Source of the DNA: Torymus aiolomorphi
Lineage: Eukaryota; Arthropoda; Insecta; Hymenoptera; Torymidae
Reading direction: 5' to 3'
Assembly (NCBI GenBank): GCA_036365515.1
Contig: CM070876.1
Coordinates: 104,288,810-104,352,809 of the forward strand
DNA length: 64,000 nucleotides
Position numbers and translations under genes: made by a program. The notes beneath the pieces are model-generated. The model was given only the letters and a program-made list of their open reading frames with translations, was not told the origin of the DNA and did no database searches. Positions within the stretch are counted from its first letter, which is position 1. Each line of letters opens with the position of its first letter. Positions 1 to 11,159 of this stretch are shown in pieces.

Positions 1-309
1 GCACACGCGGCGCAGCGAGACGAAACAAACAGGTTATGTAATGATAATTATATAGTAGAGTGGCTTCTCGACAGTGGGTGTTCAGACCACATTATTAACA
101 ATGAAGCATTTTTTGAACAGTGTATTAGTTTAAAAGAACCGATGAATATTTATCTCGGCGATAATAGAGTCATAAAAGCAACAAAGATAGGAACTGTAGC
201 TCTTTATTTTGTCACCTTCGGGAAGCAAAATAAAGTTAATATTAATAATGTTTATTTTGCTAAGGAAATGAATGCTAATTTAATAAAGTGTTGGAAAATT
301 AACAAATAA
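1..309 (+). pseudogene. copia aspartic protease fragment
   Basis: Frame 1 is open from the first base to a TAA at 307. It contains WLLDSGCSDHI from about 61, the D-[ST]-G active-site signature of retroviral-type aspartic protease in the form typical of copia Pol. The protease would release Gag and Pol enzymes inside the virus-like particle. The reading continues in another frame from about 320 (VILKGKVAKVIDS), so a frameshift near 300-320 broke the polyprotein. An in-frame TAA at 401 follows before the integrase section. The N-terminus lies outside the window. Confidence 0.82.
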
Positions 310-319
310 TAAGAATACG

Positions 320-1051
320 GTAATTTTGAAAGGAAAAGTTGCAAAAGTTATAGATAGTGATAATAAATTAACTGCAATAGCATTTAAATTTAATGATACA
401 TAAAAGATTAAAAGTAAATTGGCAAGGAATATAAATTTCGTAAATAGTGCCGAGCGGAATAATAATACGAGTCAGAAGGAAAGGTGGCATAGGATGCTAG
501 GGCACGTAAACTTTGGTTATTTGAATACAATATGTAAACAACAGTTGCTTAACGGTATTCCGAGTGAAGTTGAAACCGAATTTATGAAATGTAAAATTTG
601 TATTGAGAACAAAATGCATAACTTACCATTCGAAAATAATAGAAATAAAGCAAAGGAGATTTTAGAAATAGTTCATACGGATGTTTGCGGTCCATTTAAA
701 ACTACAGGATTTAATGGGGAAAAATATTTTGTTTTTTTTATCGACGATTATAGCAAAATAGCTAGAATTTACTGCATAAAATCTAAAGATGAAGTTCTTG
801 ATTGTTTTATTAATTTCGTTAATGAAAGTGAAAATTTAACGGGAAAGCGAATTAAATTCTTGAGATGTGATAACGGTGAAGAATATTTAGACAATCAGTT
901 TTATAAATACGTTAAAGGAAAAGGTATTGTTATAAACAATTGTCCAGCATATGTTCATGAATTAAACGGAACAGCTGAACGATTTAATAGATCAATAATG
1001 GATATGGCGCGTTGTTTATTAGCCGAAGCAAATGTACATAAATGTTATTGA
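320..1051 (+). pseudogene. copia GAG-pre-integrase and integrase core
   Basis: From 419 the frame is open for 210 codons; the same frame extends back to about 320 through a TAA at 401. The HHCC zinc finger is visible (WHRMLGH, then CKICIENK) and is followed by the integrase core: HTDVCGPF with the first catalytic Asp, FIDDYSK, then RCDNGEEY with the second Asp, and LNGTAERFNR with the catalytic Glu. Integrase inserts the cDNA into chromosomes. A TGA at 1049 and at least one indel between 1051 and 1094 separate it from the RT section, whereas in an intact copia Pol it would be continuous. Confidence 0.88.
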
Positions 1052-1093
1052 CCAGAAATGCATATCTAAAAAATAGAACGTTGACAAATACAA

Positions 1094-3118
1094 TTGAAAA
1101 CACCTTATGAAATATTCCTTAATAAAAGACCAAATGTTAAAAATTTGAGATTATATGGAAGTAAAGTTTTTGTAAGAAATCCGGAACAAAAAAGATCTTC
1201 GAAATGGGATAAAAAATCCAATATGGAAATTTTACTTGGATATAGTGAAGTAGGATATAGAGTTCTTTTAGATAGAAAAATAGTAGTCGCAAGACATGTA
1301 GATATAGTCGAAGACGATGTAAAATGTATCGGTCTAGATCTCGACGAAAACGAGACGGATTATACTTTTCCTTCTACGCCTACCTTCGGGGAAAGTAGAA
1401 GAAGTAATAATGATAATGACGATAATCCGGATGATAATGTCTTTGAAAGCGCAGATGAGTCTGAAAAACCAAATGATAAAATAAAAGATGGACACAATAA
1501 AGATCAGGGGTTGAGAATTCCACGTAGATCTGAACGTGAAAGAAAAAGTACTGTAAGATATCCGGAACCAGAAACGTATAATATCTTTGTAAATTATGGT
1601 AGAGTAGATACTCCTTGTACATTTGAGGAGGCGATGAATAGCAAAGATAGTAAAAATTGGCAAGAAGCCATGGATAAAGAAATTGACTGTATTAATAAAA
1701 ATAAAACTTGGTCGTTAGTTGATAAAAAAGAAAGGAAAAAAGTACTAGATGTGAAATGGGTTTACACTAAGAAATCAGATAATAGATATAAGGCTAGCCT
1801 AGTTGTAAGAGGCTTTCAGCAAACTGATGTAATTGATGACATATACGCTCCAGTAGCTAAGAGTCAAACATTAAAAATACATCTTTCATACTGTTGTCAA
1901 AATAGTTTAATAATAGAGCAAATGGATGTTGAAACTGCATTTCTAAATGGCAAAGTGACTACAGAGGTATATGTTAATCAACCTAAAGATTATGAAGATG
2001 GCAGGAAAAGAGTGTTAAAATTATATAAAGCTTTGTATGGATTGAGAGAAAGACCTAGAGACTGGTATGAGTGTTTGGATGAATACTTAAAAAAAATAGG
2101 CTTCATAAAAAGTAATGTAGATTTATGTTTGTATATTTACGGAGAAGGAGAAAATGTTATATATCTTCTAATATACGTAGATGACTTATTAATATGTGGA
2201 AGAAATCAAAAGAATATTCACAAAATTAAGAAATTGTTATCCGATAAATTTAAAATGAAAGACTTAGGTAAAATAAAGGAATATTTAGGAATTAATGTTG
2301 ATTATAATTATAAAGATTGTAAAATGACACTTAGTCAAGAAAATTATATTGATTCATTAGCCGATAAATATCAAATAAAAGATAGTAGATTATACAGTAC
2401 TCCTATAGAAACTAGTTTGAAAATTGAAAAATCCGATAAATGTGAACCAAATTTAAAGTACAGAAATTTAATTGGCGCATTATTGTACATAAGTTCTGGT
2501 ACGCGACCAGATATTAGCTATAGCGTAAATTACTTAAGTAGGTTTCAAAATTGTTATACTGAAACACATTGGAAATATGCATTGCGAATATTAAAATATT
2601 TATATGCGACAAAAGAATTAAGTTTAAAATTTAAACGAAATGAAAATTGTGATTTAATTGACTGCTATGTAGACGCAGATTGGGCAGGTGAGAGTACTGA
2701 TAGGAAATCTACATCAGGCTATATAATTAGAGTTTTTGGAAATGTAGTCGACTGGAAATCACGAAAACAAAAATGTGTTGCAAAAGCATCAACGTATGCT
2801 GAATATGTAGCTTTATCAGAAGCTGTGAGTAAAATTAAATTTATAAAAGAGTTAGTAAATATTTTCGATGTAAAAGTAAATAAACCAATTAAAGATTACG
2901 AGGATAATACAGGTGCGATTAACATAGCAAATTGTGGAAATTTTACAAAGAATTCAAAACATATTGAAATACACTATCACTTTGTTCATGAAAGCGTAAA
3001 AGAAAAGGAAATTGAAGTGATTAAAATCGATACCAATGAAAATATTGCAGATATTTTAACGAAAGCGCTATGCAAAGAAAAGTTTGTAAAATTCAGAATG
3101 TTGTTAAATGTAAAATAA
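1094..3118 (+). pseudogene. copia reverse transcriptase and RNase H
   Basis: This is an uninterrupted 674-codon frame in the same frame as the integrase section. An acidic linker (about residues 75-160) precedes RVT_2 reverse transcriptase, with NKTWSLV, MDVETAFLNG, KALYGLRE and the catalytic YVDDLL. RNase H follows with CYVDADWAG, DRKSTSGYI, the STYAEYVAL segment and the C-terminal DNTGAI and SKHIEI motifs. The product copies element RNA into cDNA in the particle. There is no natural start here: the first codon is only where the frame opens after the break, so it is a fragment of a longer polyprotein. It ends 26 bases before the 3' LTR. Confidence 0.93.
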
Positions 3119-3144
3119 GTACGCAATATAAATGTAAGGAGGCG

Positions 3145-3456
3145 TGTTAAATATTGTACATTCTATATTGCGTAATATAAGAGGAAAGGTCGCGTATGAA
3201 TTGTATACGCTCACTCACACAAGTGTACGTATGCTCCCCTCCAGTACGCATCACGTGATCGGTGCGCGAGCAGCAGCGGCTGACTCGCGCAAAACTCTCT
3301 CGACCGTTGGGCTCCAAGCGACAAGTACCTCGCGCCGCGAGCATGCGGCTCGCTACATCATACTTGTATATACTTATTCATCTTAAATAAACTATTCTTT
3401 TTTCTTTACAACCACGACTCAATTTATTCAACAATACGAAAGAAGAGTCTGCAACA
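3145..3456 (+). repeat. copia 3' LTR
   Basis: The LTR begins TGTTAAATATTG just after the purine-rich AAGGAGGCG and ends CTGCAACA, so its ends are TGTT and AACA inverted. AATAAA lies at about 3386 near the 3' end, as expected for a polyadenylation signal. Length is 312 bp. The 5' LTR is outside the window, so LTR identity cannot be measured and the right edge rests on the TG...CA ends alone. Confidence 0.7.
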
Positions 3457-3636
3457 GTGGTCGTTGTTCACTCTCCTCGCTGCACCAGCTACCTGAACAA
3501 AAAGAAGTATCTTCAGCCGAGCTATCAAAGAGGTTAGGAACATAAAAGAGCTTACCAAAACTGCTCTCGTCGTCGACCCCGCTGCATTGCTATCTCCGAC
3601 GAGTCACCACGAGCAGACGGTCACGGCAAGAGGGAC
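3457..3636. other. unassigned flank after copia LTR
   Basis: Moderately GC-rich sequence between the LTR and the 167-bp tandem array. It has short chance ORFs and no recognisable motif. It may be host flank or the tail of another element. Confidence 0.4.
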
Positions 3637-4137
3637 ATCCATCAGGAAGCCGTACTACAGCAGTCTGCTGTTATCGCTGGGAACGCCGGGCGTCGGAATT
3701 GTATCACATACGCTGATACGCATACAGCAACGCAAGACGGCAGACGATGAGACGGGCCGTGCGCCCGTGCTGCGACAATAGTACTTCGTGCAGCCGCTCA
3801 TGTATCCATCAGGAAGCCGTACTACAGCAGTCTGCTGTTATCGCTGGGAACGCCGGGCGTCGGAATTGTATCACATACGCTGATACGCATACAGCAACGC
3901 AAGACGGCAGACGATGAGACGGGCCGTGCGCCCGTGCTGCGACAATAGTACTTCGTGCAGCCGCTCATGTATCCATCAGGAAGCCGTACTACAGCAGTCT
4001 GCTGTTATCGCTGGGAACGCCGGGCGTCGGAATTGTATCACATACGCTGATACGCATACAGCAACGCAAGACGGCAGACGATGAGACGGGCCGTGCGCCC
4101 GTGCTGCGACAATAGTACTTCGTGCAGCCGCTCATGT
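3637..4137 (+). repeat. tandem array, 3 x 167 bp
   Basis: A 167-bp unit starting ATCCATCAGGAAGCCG occurs at 3637, 3804 and 3971. I compared the copies by eye and saw no difference between them, so the array is exactly 501 bp. The unit is GC-rich compared with its surroundings and crosses out of any useful reading frame. Identity this high suggests very recent duplication or an assembly artefact. The unit length is close to a nucleosomal satellite period, but three copies do not establish a satellite. Confidence 0.95.
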
Positions 4138-5227
4138 ATGCAGCGCTAACGATTAAGGCGCGGAGATCGAAAGAATATAACCAGATAATAGCCAGATGCC
4201 AGATTCTCGAGTGCCTTAGTGCTGACTGCTGAGCCTATTCCTTCGTTTCCTCAATCCTTTCCCTTTCGCCACGTTAGAGCGTGTGTGTACTTATGTATGT
4301 GATGTGTGCGCGTCGGCCGCCGCGAGTAACTTTTCAAAATTGAGATTGTACTGCGCGTGGTATAAATTCGTCGGGATACGAGTCAACTTTTGTACTTTTT
4401 TTTTTAATTAGGAACCCGCAAACATGGGTTTCATTTCCCCTGTAGTTAACATTTCATGCAAAGCGTCATGTGAGCAGCTGACGTCCATCTTTCGTTAAAA
4501 CTAAAGACTGTTGGAGTTTTCTCATTTTCTTGGTATTAGTGTATGTGTGCATGATGTGCCGCGAGTATTTTTTCGTAATTGAGATTGTAAAGGTATATGC
4601 AGTTAGGAACATCCGCGAGCAGCTATAAGAGTCCCCACCTTTCGTTAGAACTGTATGAAATTCGACTTTAATGTTTTTTTATTAATCGAGAGCAATGAAA
4701 CAATAGTTTTCCTCATATAATTCAACAGGATTTGACTATACACAAAAATTTCAAATACATAAGTTGGGGACAACATTGAAAAAAACTTTTTTTCTATTTA
4801 ACGTTTTCATAAATAAAAATAAAAAAAATTTTATAATTTCGATATAAATTATGAAAACAATGTTTTTTAATTTTAAATATACCTGCAATCATGATACTTA
4901 TATTCAATATTTCTATGTACACTTTAATCATATCAATTAGTACATATTAAATTTATATACATCACAGACTATATTTAAAAATTTATCTAAATATACTTAT
5001 ATATGCAAAATTGAAACGCAAACCTTCTACAAAATAAAAGAAATAAATGTGTAAAAGTAAATGGACAATTTTTATTTAAACTTTACTGTAGATGTATTTA
5101 TGTTTATTTTAATGATGAAAATGATAAATAAAGTATTACAATTTTTGCAATAATGAAAGTATAAGGTTCTTCTGAGCACTGCGGTCGTGCGTGCCTATTA
5201 TTTAAAAACGAAGTTTTTACATAGGAA
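4138..5227. other. non-coding AT-rich stretch with degenerate duplication
   Basis: No gene is visible. A diverged direct duplication spaced about 240 bp is apparent: GTATGTGATGTGTGCGCG...CCGCGAGTAACTTTTC near 4292-4340 resembles GTATGTGTGCATGATGTGCCGCGAGTATTTTTTC near 4540-4575, and both are followed by TTAGGAAC and CTTTCGTTA. The remainder to 5227 is AT-rich and may be the body of the Helitron that ends at 5321. Confidence 0.45.
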
Positions 5228-5321
5228 GTGGGCGGGCAACGAGCGAAGCGAGGAGCAGGTGTGTGTGGGGGCGGGGGCGGATGGCGTGCCGAACGCACGC
5301 TGGGGGACGCAGCCCCCCTAG
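5228..5321 (+). mobile_element. Helitron 3' terminus (plus strand)
   Basis: GGCGGGCAACGAGCGAAGCGAG, then a GC-rich stem (GGGGACGCAGCCCCCC) ending in CTAG at 5318-5321 and followed by T. A GC hairpin a few bases before CTRR, with insertion next to T, is the Helitron 3' signature. The same subterminal sequence (as GACGAGCCGAGCGAG, then GGGGGCGCAGCCCCCTAG) ends the autonomous Helitron at 20295 on the other strand, so they are related families. The 5' end of this copy was not found. Confidence 0.72.
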
Positions 5322-5507
5322 TTATATTTATATCGTTTCACGGTTTTGACGAGTTTTTTGGGGAATGTATATATAATCGGTTTTGGAGAGCTTTTTTCCA
5401 GATTCTAAAGTCTATATTTCCAGGGTCCATTATTTCTTTAGACAAGGACCTATAGCAACTCTGAAGAAAAGAACTATACCTCTCCAAAACCGCTTCACCC
5501 ACATACT

Positions 5508-5603
5508 TACACACACACACACACGCAGACACACACACACGCACACGCACACGCACACGCACACACACGCACACGCCCACACACGCACATACACACACAT
5601 ACA
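5508..5603. repeat. (CA)n microsatellite
   Basis: Interrupted CA dinucleotide run with CG and CACG variants, lying between the two facing Helitron 3' ends. Confidence 0.9.
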
Positions 5604-5660
5604 CTAGTGAGGCTTCGCCTCCCTACTCGCTCCGCTTGCCAACTTCCGATTAATCTCGTG
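5604..5660 (-). mobile_element. Helitron-like 3' terminus (minus strand)
   Basis: Read on the minus strand, the sequence is GTTGGCAAGCGGAGCGAGTAGG, a GAGGCGAAGCCTC hairpin, and CTAG ending at 5604, followed by T. It matches the end at 20295 and the plus-strand end at 5321. The element would extend rightwards, but the DNA after 5660 soon becomes pyrimidine-rich tandem repeat and no Helitron coding sequence is seen. Confidence 0.65.
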
Positions 5661-5749
5661 CTTATACTATTTTTCAACATCCATGTGCGGAAAACACCAC
5701 ATTCGCATCTTTGAGCTGTGGTGAAAGTGGTACTTCTGGCTAGGGTATG

Positions 5750-6640
5750 CCGAAAATAGTTTTTCGGACTCTACGACCCCGTCTCTACGTCTCTGTCTCT
5801 ACTTCTCTTTCTACACCTCCGTCTCTACGTTTCCGTATCTACATCTACGTCTCTCTACGCTTCTATTTCTACGTCTGTCTCCACGTCAAAATCTCTATGC
5901 CTCCGTGTCTACGGGTCTGTTTCTACGTTTTCGTCTCTAATCACTCCCGTTCTTTAAGTCCCTGTCTCTACATCTTTGTTTCTAATCTCTGTCTCTCTTC
6001 TCGGTCTCTACTTCTCTGTTTCTACATTTTTGTCTCCCCAACGTTGCCTCTACGTCTCTATCTCTCCGACTCTGCCTCTACGTCACGCCCCCCCCTCTCC
6101 CCCTCTCTCTCGCTCTCTCTCTCTCTCTGACTCTGCCTCTACGTAACGCTCTCTCTCTCTCTACGCGCCTGTCTCTGACTTTATATCAACGTCTTTGTCC
6201 CTACATCGCTGTCTCTATGTCTCTGGTTCTACGTTTCATTTCTACGTCTCTCTCTCTACGTCTCTGTCTCCACGATTCTTCTCTACGTCTCTGTATCCAC
6301 GTCTCTAATCACTATCTCTACATTTCTTTATCTACTTCCCTATCTCTACGTCTCTGTCTCTCCAACTTTGCGTCTATATCTCTACCTCTCCGCCTCTGTT
6401 TCTACGTCTCTGTCTCTATGCCTCTCTCTATACGCCTGTCTACGACTCTATCACAACGTCTCTCTTTCTACATCTTTGTCTCTATGTCTCTGTCTCCACG
6501 TTTCGTTTCTACGTCTCTGTTTCTACCTCTCTGTCTCCACGTCTTTGTCTCGACATCTGTCTCCACGTCTCTATCTACTCTCCGTCTCTCCGTTTATGTC
6601 TCTATGCCTCTTGGTTGGTTTTCAGTATACCTTCATCGAC
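5750..6640 (+). repeat. pyrimidine-rich degenerate tandem repeat
   Basis: About 900 bases of diverged copies of a short unit resembling TCTCTACGTCTCTG, on one strand only, ending in a purer CT run near 6095-6160. Long reading frames across it (Ser/Leu-rich) are a by-product of the repeat. Nothing suggests transcription. Confidence 0.88.
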
Positions 6641-7579
6641 CAAAAGTAAGAACTACACCAGTACCAAATTTCTCCACCAAGGTTTTTTTCAATTTTTTGG
6701 ACAAAATACTTTAATTTAAAAGAAAAAGTTTATGGCCAGAGCTAAGGAAAAAATTCTACAGGCCATATATTTAGCAATGTGCTCAAACCTTACTTTGAAT
6801 TTTCTGAATAGATATTATAACTGCCTGACATCAGAGTTAGCGGTACCTGGATCAAGAATTCATTCTAAACTTGAATCACTACTTTATTAATATTATATAA
6901 ATATTTCTGTAATATACTACAGTAATACTATATAAGTACTTTTTATAATGATTCAAATTATTTAATGGCCGAATCCATTTCAAATCAGGTGGACCGCGTA
7001 TGCCTATGTCACCGATCATTTTGGAATTAAAGTATTCATGTTCTTCTCCAAAAATTATTTGACCCGTATATTTTTATTTTTTTGTTGCATCAAAATTTCA
7101 TGCGTTCAGCAATGGCAAAAAATTCCGAGAAAAACCTTACTTAGAAAAAAAATTTATCAATGTAATTTTCAAACCGCTACTGCTTCACCAGTTTTTTAAG
7201 CTTTTTAGCATGTAACACATAATTTCACTAAGGTTTGAGCCCGTTCTTTCACGTTCTTTATGTTATTTAAAAAGAAAATAAAAAATGCACGAGTTATGTA
7301 CTTTTTACTGAAAAATGCACTTTTTAGAAAAGTGCATTTTTCTCAAAAACACCATTTTTTTTTTGCTCAATTTTTTTTGTCCTGAGAGAGGACCTAAATA
7401 CCTATCTAGACGTATTTGTGAAATTCCCGACCAGGAATAGCGATCATTAATGAGATAATACACAAACAAATTTTTCACGCTTAACCCTTACATATAGTCA
7501 ATGGTATAACAGTCAATATAAAGGTTTTTATCTTTGTGCGTAAGCAATATACAAGTACACATAGTATCTGTTGTATTTT
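6641..7579. other. AT-rich non-coding stretch
   Basis: No credible ORF, terminal repeat or RNA gene is seen. Several homopolymer-rich patches and a self-complementary CTTTTTAGAAAAG near 7321 are present, none distinctive. Confidence 0.4.
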
Positions 7580-8056
7580 TTATTTTTGTCTTCTAGATTT
7601 TTTATTTTTATATCTACCTTTCTTTTTCTGCTTCATTGTTCTTACTTCAGTAAGGGGACAATCAGCGGTCTTTGCTGTTAAACAATGTACTTTATCATTG
7701 CACGTTTCTTTAATCCATAAATGAGTTTTTTGAATTCCAGGATACTTAGGAGTAGCAAGCCAATCAACATTTTTTACTTTTCTAAACTCTTCTACGTCAA
7801 CGTCTTGTAAATGTATTATTTTAATTGCATCTGTATATTTTTGAACGTGCTCTACAAAATCATTAGCATTTTGAATGGATTTTTCATGGGGATCTCGAAG
7901 ATCATGCGAAGTAGCATAATGCTTTATAAGTCCACCGACACCATCTACAGCTCCTTTGCCGTGCCCAGTAGCAGAGAACAACCATTTTATATCAAATGGT
8001 GCTCGTTTTAATTCGTATAACTGAAAGCGATTTTTAAGCCCAGATACGAGCATCAT
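7580..8056 (-). pseudogene. uncharacterised transposon-type protein, C-terminal fragment
   Basis: Open frame of 158 codons. A well-ordered segment, FDIKWLFSATGHGKGAVDG followed by VGGLIKHY, resembles a sentence I associate with uncharacterised repetitive arthropod proteins (WxFxATxHGKGxVDGxGG), probably transposon-derived; I cannot name the family. A basic tail (KQKKKGRYKNKKSRRQK) ends the protein. The coding sequence starts at the point where the Gypsy remnant begins (about 8060), so the N-terminus is missing or cut away by that junction. The mixed hydrophobic and polar composition looks like real protein, not a chance frame. Confidence 0.55.
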
Positions 8057-8251
8057 CCTATGTAAGTGGGTCAGACTCTGAGGTACCGCAAACCCGTCCG
8101 CGATGTGGGAGACAGAAAGGGTCTAAGAATTCTCCCCTTTTACCACCACGAGGGATAGAATCAGGCCAAGGAGATCTCGATGCTAGCACAATAGCAAATC
8201 GACTAAGGGTGCGGAAAGAAATACAGCCTGAACCTTCCGGTTCGAAATTGG

Positions 8252-9700
8252 ATGCTAAATCATCACCTACACCGTCGGACGAAGCATCCACAGAACTCGT
8301 CTTCAGAAAGAGAGGCACCTGAAGAACCACCCATGCCACCCATAGCTTTACGAGGCCAATCCCTCATGCCGAGTTTACTCGATGCTCCAGCTGAATCCAC
8401 AGATCAGGAAGAGCCCTGGGGTTCCGAAAAGAACAGCGACTCGAGTTCTGAAGAGGAAGCGAATAAGACCGTGATCGAGAGTAAGATTTGCATAGAAGAC
8501 GACGCGCCAAACACTTCCGTCATACACGCTGCACCCAATGATTCATCGTCTTCATCTTCCGAAAGTGACTTATTACCTATTTTCCAGTCTACTATGCGAC
8601 GATCGGTAGTGCCAGACGCCCTGCCCGTGAAAACCGATCAGGAAGGTACGTAACCAACCAATTTCAGTCCAGAAGGCAAAAGCGAGTTCCTCAAGGAATG
8701 GAATACAACTAGCCTATGGTGGGATTCATACAAGCAACAGGCCAATAAGCCAGGGGACAAGCAACAGTCTATTGAGGAGTTGGAAGTCGCTCGAGAAGAC
8801 TCGCATACGCCGCCGATGATAGACGAGGATGGAGAGTTGCAAATTTCCGGTAACTTTGAAAACATACTCGTCCCTTTCGTTTCTCGTAATGCTAAATCCT
8901 TACCACCTTCACCTGCGAAACCTCACGAGGCTGTCCCACTAAGCGAATACGGAGACCGTGCAGATAAAGAAGAAGTCGCACCAGCGGTAGTACAGTCATG
9001 GAGAAGGGAAACCTTCTTAGACACAAACATAAGTCAAGTGACGCCTACCTCAGCATCTTCGTCAACCCAGACCGAGACACGACCGCTTGCACTTTCTACC
9101 CCAATTCCAACAATTCCTCCGAAATCACAATACCAATAACCCCAGCTGTCAACAATTCAACAAGAAGATAGCAGAGAAGAAGAGACTGTTGAACCAATTG
9201 AAAATCAACCCACACCAGAGTCAACACTCACGACCTGGGAGAAGCCTAAAGAAACATCTGGAGTTTTCGTAAATGATACATTCCTACCCACTATCTTGAA
9301 CCCAGGTACGAATGGATTCGCAAGAAAGGCATCTAACCAGAATGCATTTAGGTTAGTCCCTACTTGGGACAATCTTACCTATTCGAAAGATAATTGGGTA
9401 CATTTTATCACCGAGGATCTGCGCCTTGGTTCTGACAATAATTTAGTTTTGTTAGATCTTGAAGCTATCAGTCAACAACAACTATCAAAATTTAGTCCTC
9501 GAGTAGGTGATGTAATAATTACTCCGTATCGAAATCGTAATATATTCAATCTAGTGGTATCTGTTAATAGTAGAGAAGCAATTACACCCAAAAATTTAGC
9601 TACTTGTCTAAAAACGTTGGCAAGTAATTTGCGTGATCTCGACATACATTACATACGCATAGGAAAGAGCGGCGAAATCATCGATGGTATACCAAGCTGA
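8252..9700 (+). pseudogene. Gypsy pol spacer with macro-like region
   Basis: One frame runs from 8252 to 9700 with just two in-frame stops, TAA at 8651 and TAA at 9137, so it is an old polyprotein piece and not separate genes. The first 300 codons are Ser/Glu/Pro-rich and look disordered (a SSSSSSES run near 8545). The last 135 codons are structured: a stretch with VGDVIITPYRNRNIFNLVVS and LKTLASNLRDLDI resembles the macro-like domain that some insect Gypsy Pol proteins carry between RNase H and integrase. That assignment is from memory of the family and is tentative. An HHCC integrase finger follows directly at about 9740, which fits this order. Confidence 0.6.
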
Positions 9701-9739
9701 ACTGGAACTGAATTTAACCATCACCGTGTGTTCGGGTGC

Positions 9740-10635
9740 TTGCAGACCAATACCGGAGGAACACCGGAAAAGGGTCATAAAATATCATCATGACAGCCTG
9801 TTCGGAGGACATTGAGGCATGAAGAAAACGTATAGACGCCTAAGTGAACGATTTTATTGAAAAGGAATGAGCAGAAAATTCATGATTATGTAAGGAGATA
9901 CGAAATTTGCCAAATGCAAAAGCTGACCCGTGTTAAAACAAATGAACCAATGGTAATTACAGACACGCCTAGTGAGCCCTTCGCAAAAATAGCCATAGAC
10001 ACAGTAGGGCCACTGCCCACGACCACGTCAGGTAACCAACATATTCTTACCATGCAATGCCTACTAGCTAAATTTTGTATTGCAGTGTCAATTCCTAATA
10101 TCAAGGCAATAACGATAGCTGATGCATTAGCCCGAAACTTCATCGCCCAGTATGGAGTACCAAAAATTATTGCAAGTGACAGAGGACGAAGTTTTCAAAA
10201 TAAACTGCTAGAAGAATTGTCTAGATTCTTTGGATTCAAACTTGTGACAACGACTGCCTACCATCCTCAATCGAATGGGTTGCTAGAGCGAAGTCACGCG
10301 CTCCTGGCAGATTTCATGAGGGATCATGCGAGTGATAAAAGTGATTGGGATAGAGTCATACCTTTTGCGATGCAAGAATACAATACTTCTGTTCACTCTG
10401 CCACAGGATTTACTCTCTACGAAATCATCTATGGTCAAAAGGTTCGAAATCCGACTAAGTTAGCAGATAAGTTCCCTTTACAAACTTATGGATCGTACGT
10501 TGGCGATCTCATGAAAAATTAATTAATATCAGAAATATTGCAAAGGAAAATATAATGTCTGCTAAACATCGGATCAAAGAATATTACGATAAGAAGGCCA
10601 GGCCTCAATATTTAGAAGTAGGAATGGTCGTATAT
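9740..10635 (+). pseudogene. Gypsy integrase
   Basis: The zinc-binding region (YHHDSLFGGH, then a degraded Cys pair, EICQMQK) reads through stops before the open frame at 9857-10522. The rve core has the three acidic residues in context: IAIDTVGPL, IIASDRGRSF and the Glu in NGLLERSH, with typical spacing. Codons after 10522 continue in another frame (KENIMSAKHRIKEYYDKKA) up to the MITE at 10636, and the tail resumes after 11160 (LKEPRKGKLDRFYNGKF). The enzyme would integrate element cDNA. Nonsense codons and frameshifts make this copy inactive. Confidence 0.85.
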
Positions 10636-11159
10636 GAGGCGTTTCACGTCAACTGTCCCAGCGCGCGCCGCTGGAGCCTCACATCGTGCTATTTCTAACT
10701 CACGTTTATGATACTAAAATATACTTAAAAAAATTGTTTGATAAGCGTTTTCGACGTATTTTTTCCTCAGCTTTCCAATGGCGTAAGCAGTTTTTCCGAA
10801 ATTTTCAATTTTCACCTTCAAAAAGTACAAAACATGTTATATCTCAAAAAGTGTATTTTTAATATTTTTTTTGACCCTCTAGATCGAAAGCTGGGCATTT
10901 TTTACGTAGGAAAGGATATTTTCCAAAGAGTGCCCGAGATGTTTTTTACGAGAAATAGAATGCAAAAGAGTTTTTGAAGATGAAAATGGAAAATTTTGAA
11001 AAAACTACCAACATCGTTGGAAAGCTGAGGAAAAAATACATCGAAAACGCATATCAAACAATTTCTTAAAGTACTTTTTAGTATCATAAACATGAGTTAG
11101 AAATAGCAGGTTTTGGGGCTCGCACGCCGCGCGCTGGGACAGTTCACGTGAAACGCCTC
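10636..11159. mobile_element. 524-bp MITE with about 200-bp TIRs
   Basis: Ends GAGGCGTTTCACGT...ACGTGAAACGCCTC. The two arms stay complementary for about 200 bp each, including CAGCTTTCCAA-type segments near 10770 and 11010. ATAT lies on both sides (10632-10635 and 11160-11163). Removing the insert and one ATAT brings the flanking pol tail back into one frame, which a 2-bp duplication would not do. There is no coding capacity, so a transposase would act in trans. The superfamily is not recognised. Confidence 0.85.

Larger units (their letters stand above)
1..3456 (+). mobile_element. Ty1/copia retrotransposon, 3' portion
   Basis: The window opens inside this element, so gag and the 5' LTR are not seen. 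The order protease, GAG-pre-integrase zinc finger, integrase, reverse transcriptase, RNase H, purine-rich tract, LTR is the copia order, because integrase precedes RT. The coding part is broken by a frameshift near 300, stops at 401 and 1049, and further shifts between 1051 and 1094, while the RT-RNase H part stays open for 674 codons. This suggests a fairly young but inactive copy. Confidence 0.93.

Noticed and set aside
1334..1663. 109- and 80-codon minus-strand ORFs
   Set aside because: Antisense shadows of the copia acidic linker.
3587..3781. 64-codon ORF over the 167-bp array
   Set aside because: Ends within the first unit and is not preserved as a meaningful frame across units.
5383..5607. 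His/Thr and Val/Cys repeat ORFs over the CA tract
   Set aside because: They are translations of (CA)n and its complement.
5747..6714. Long Ser/Leu-rich ORFs on the plus strand
   Set aside because: They come from the pyrimidine-rich tandem repeat and lack any protein feature.
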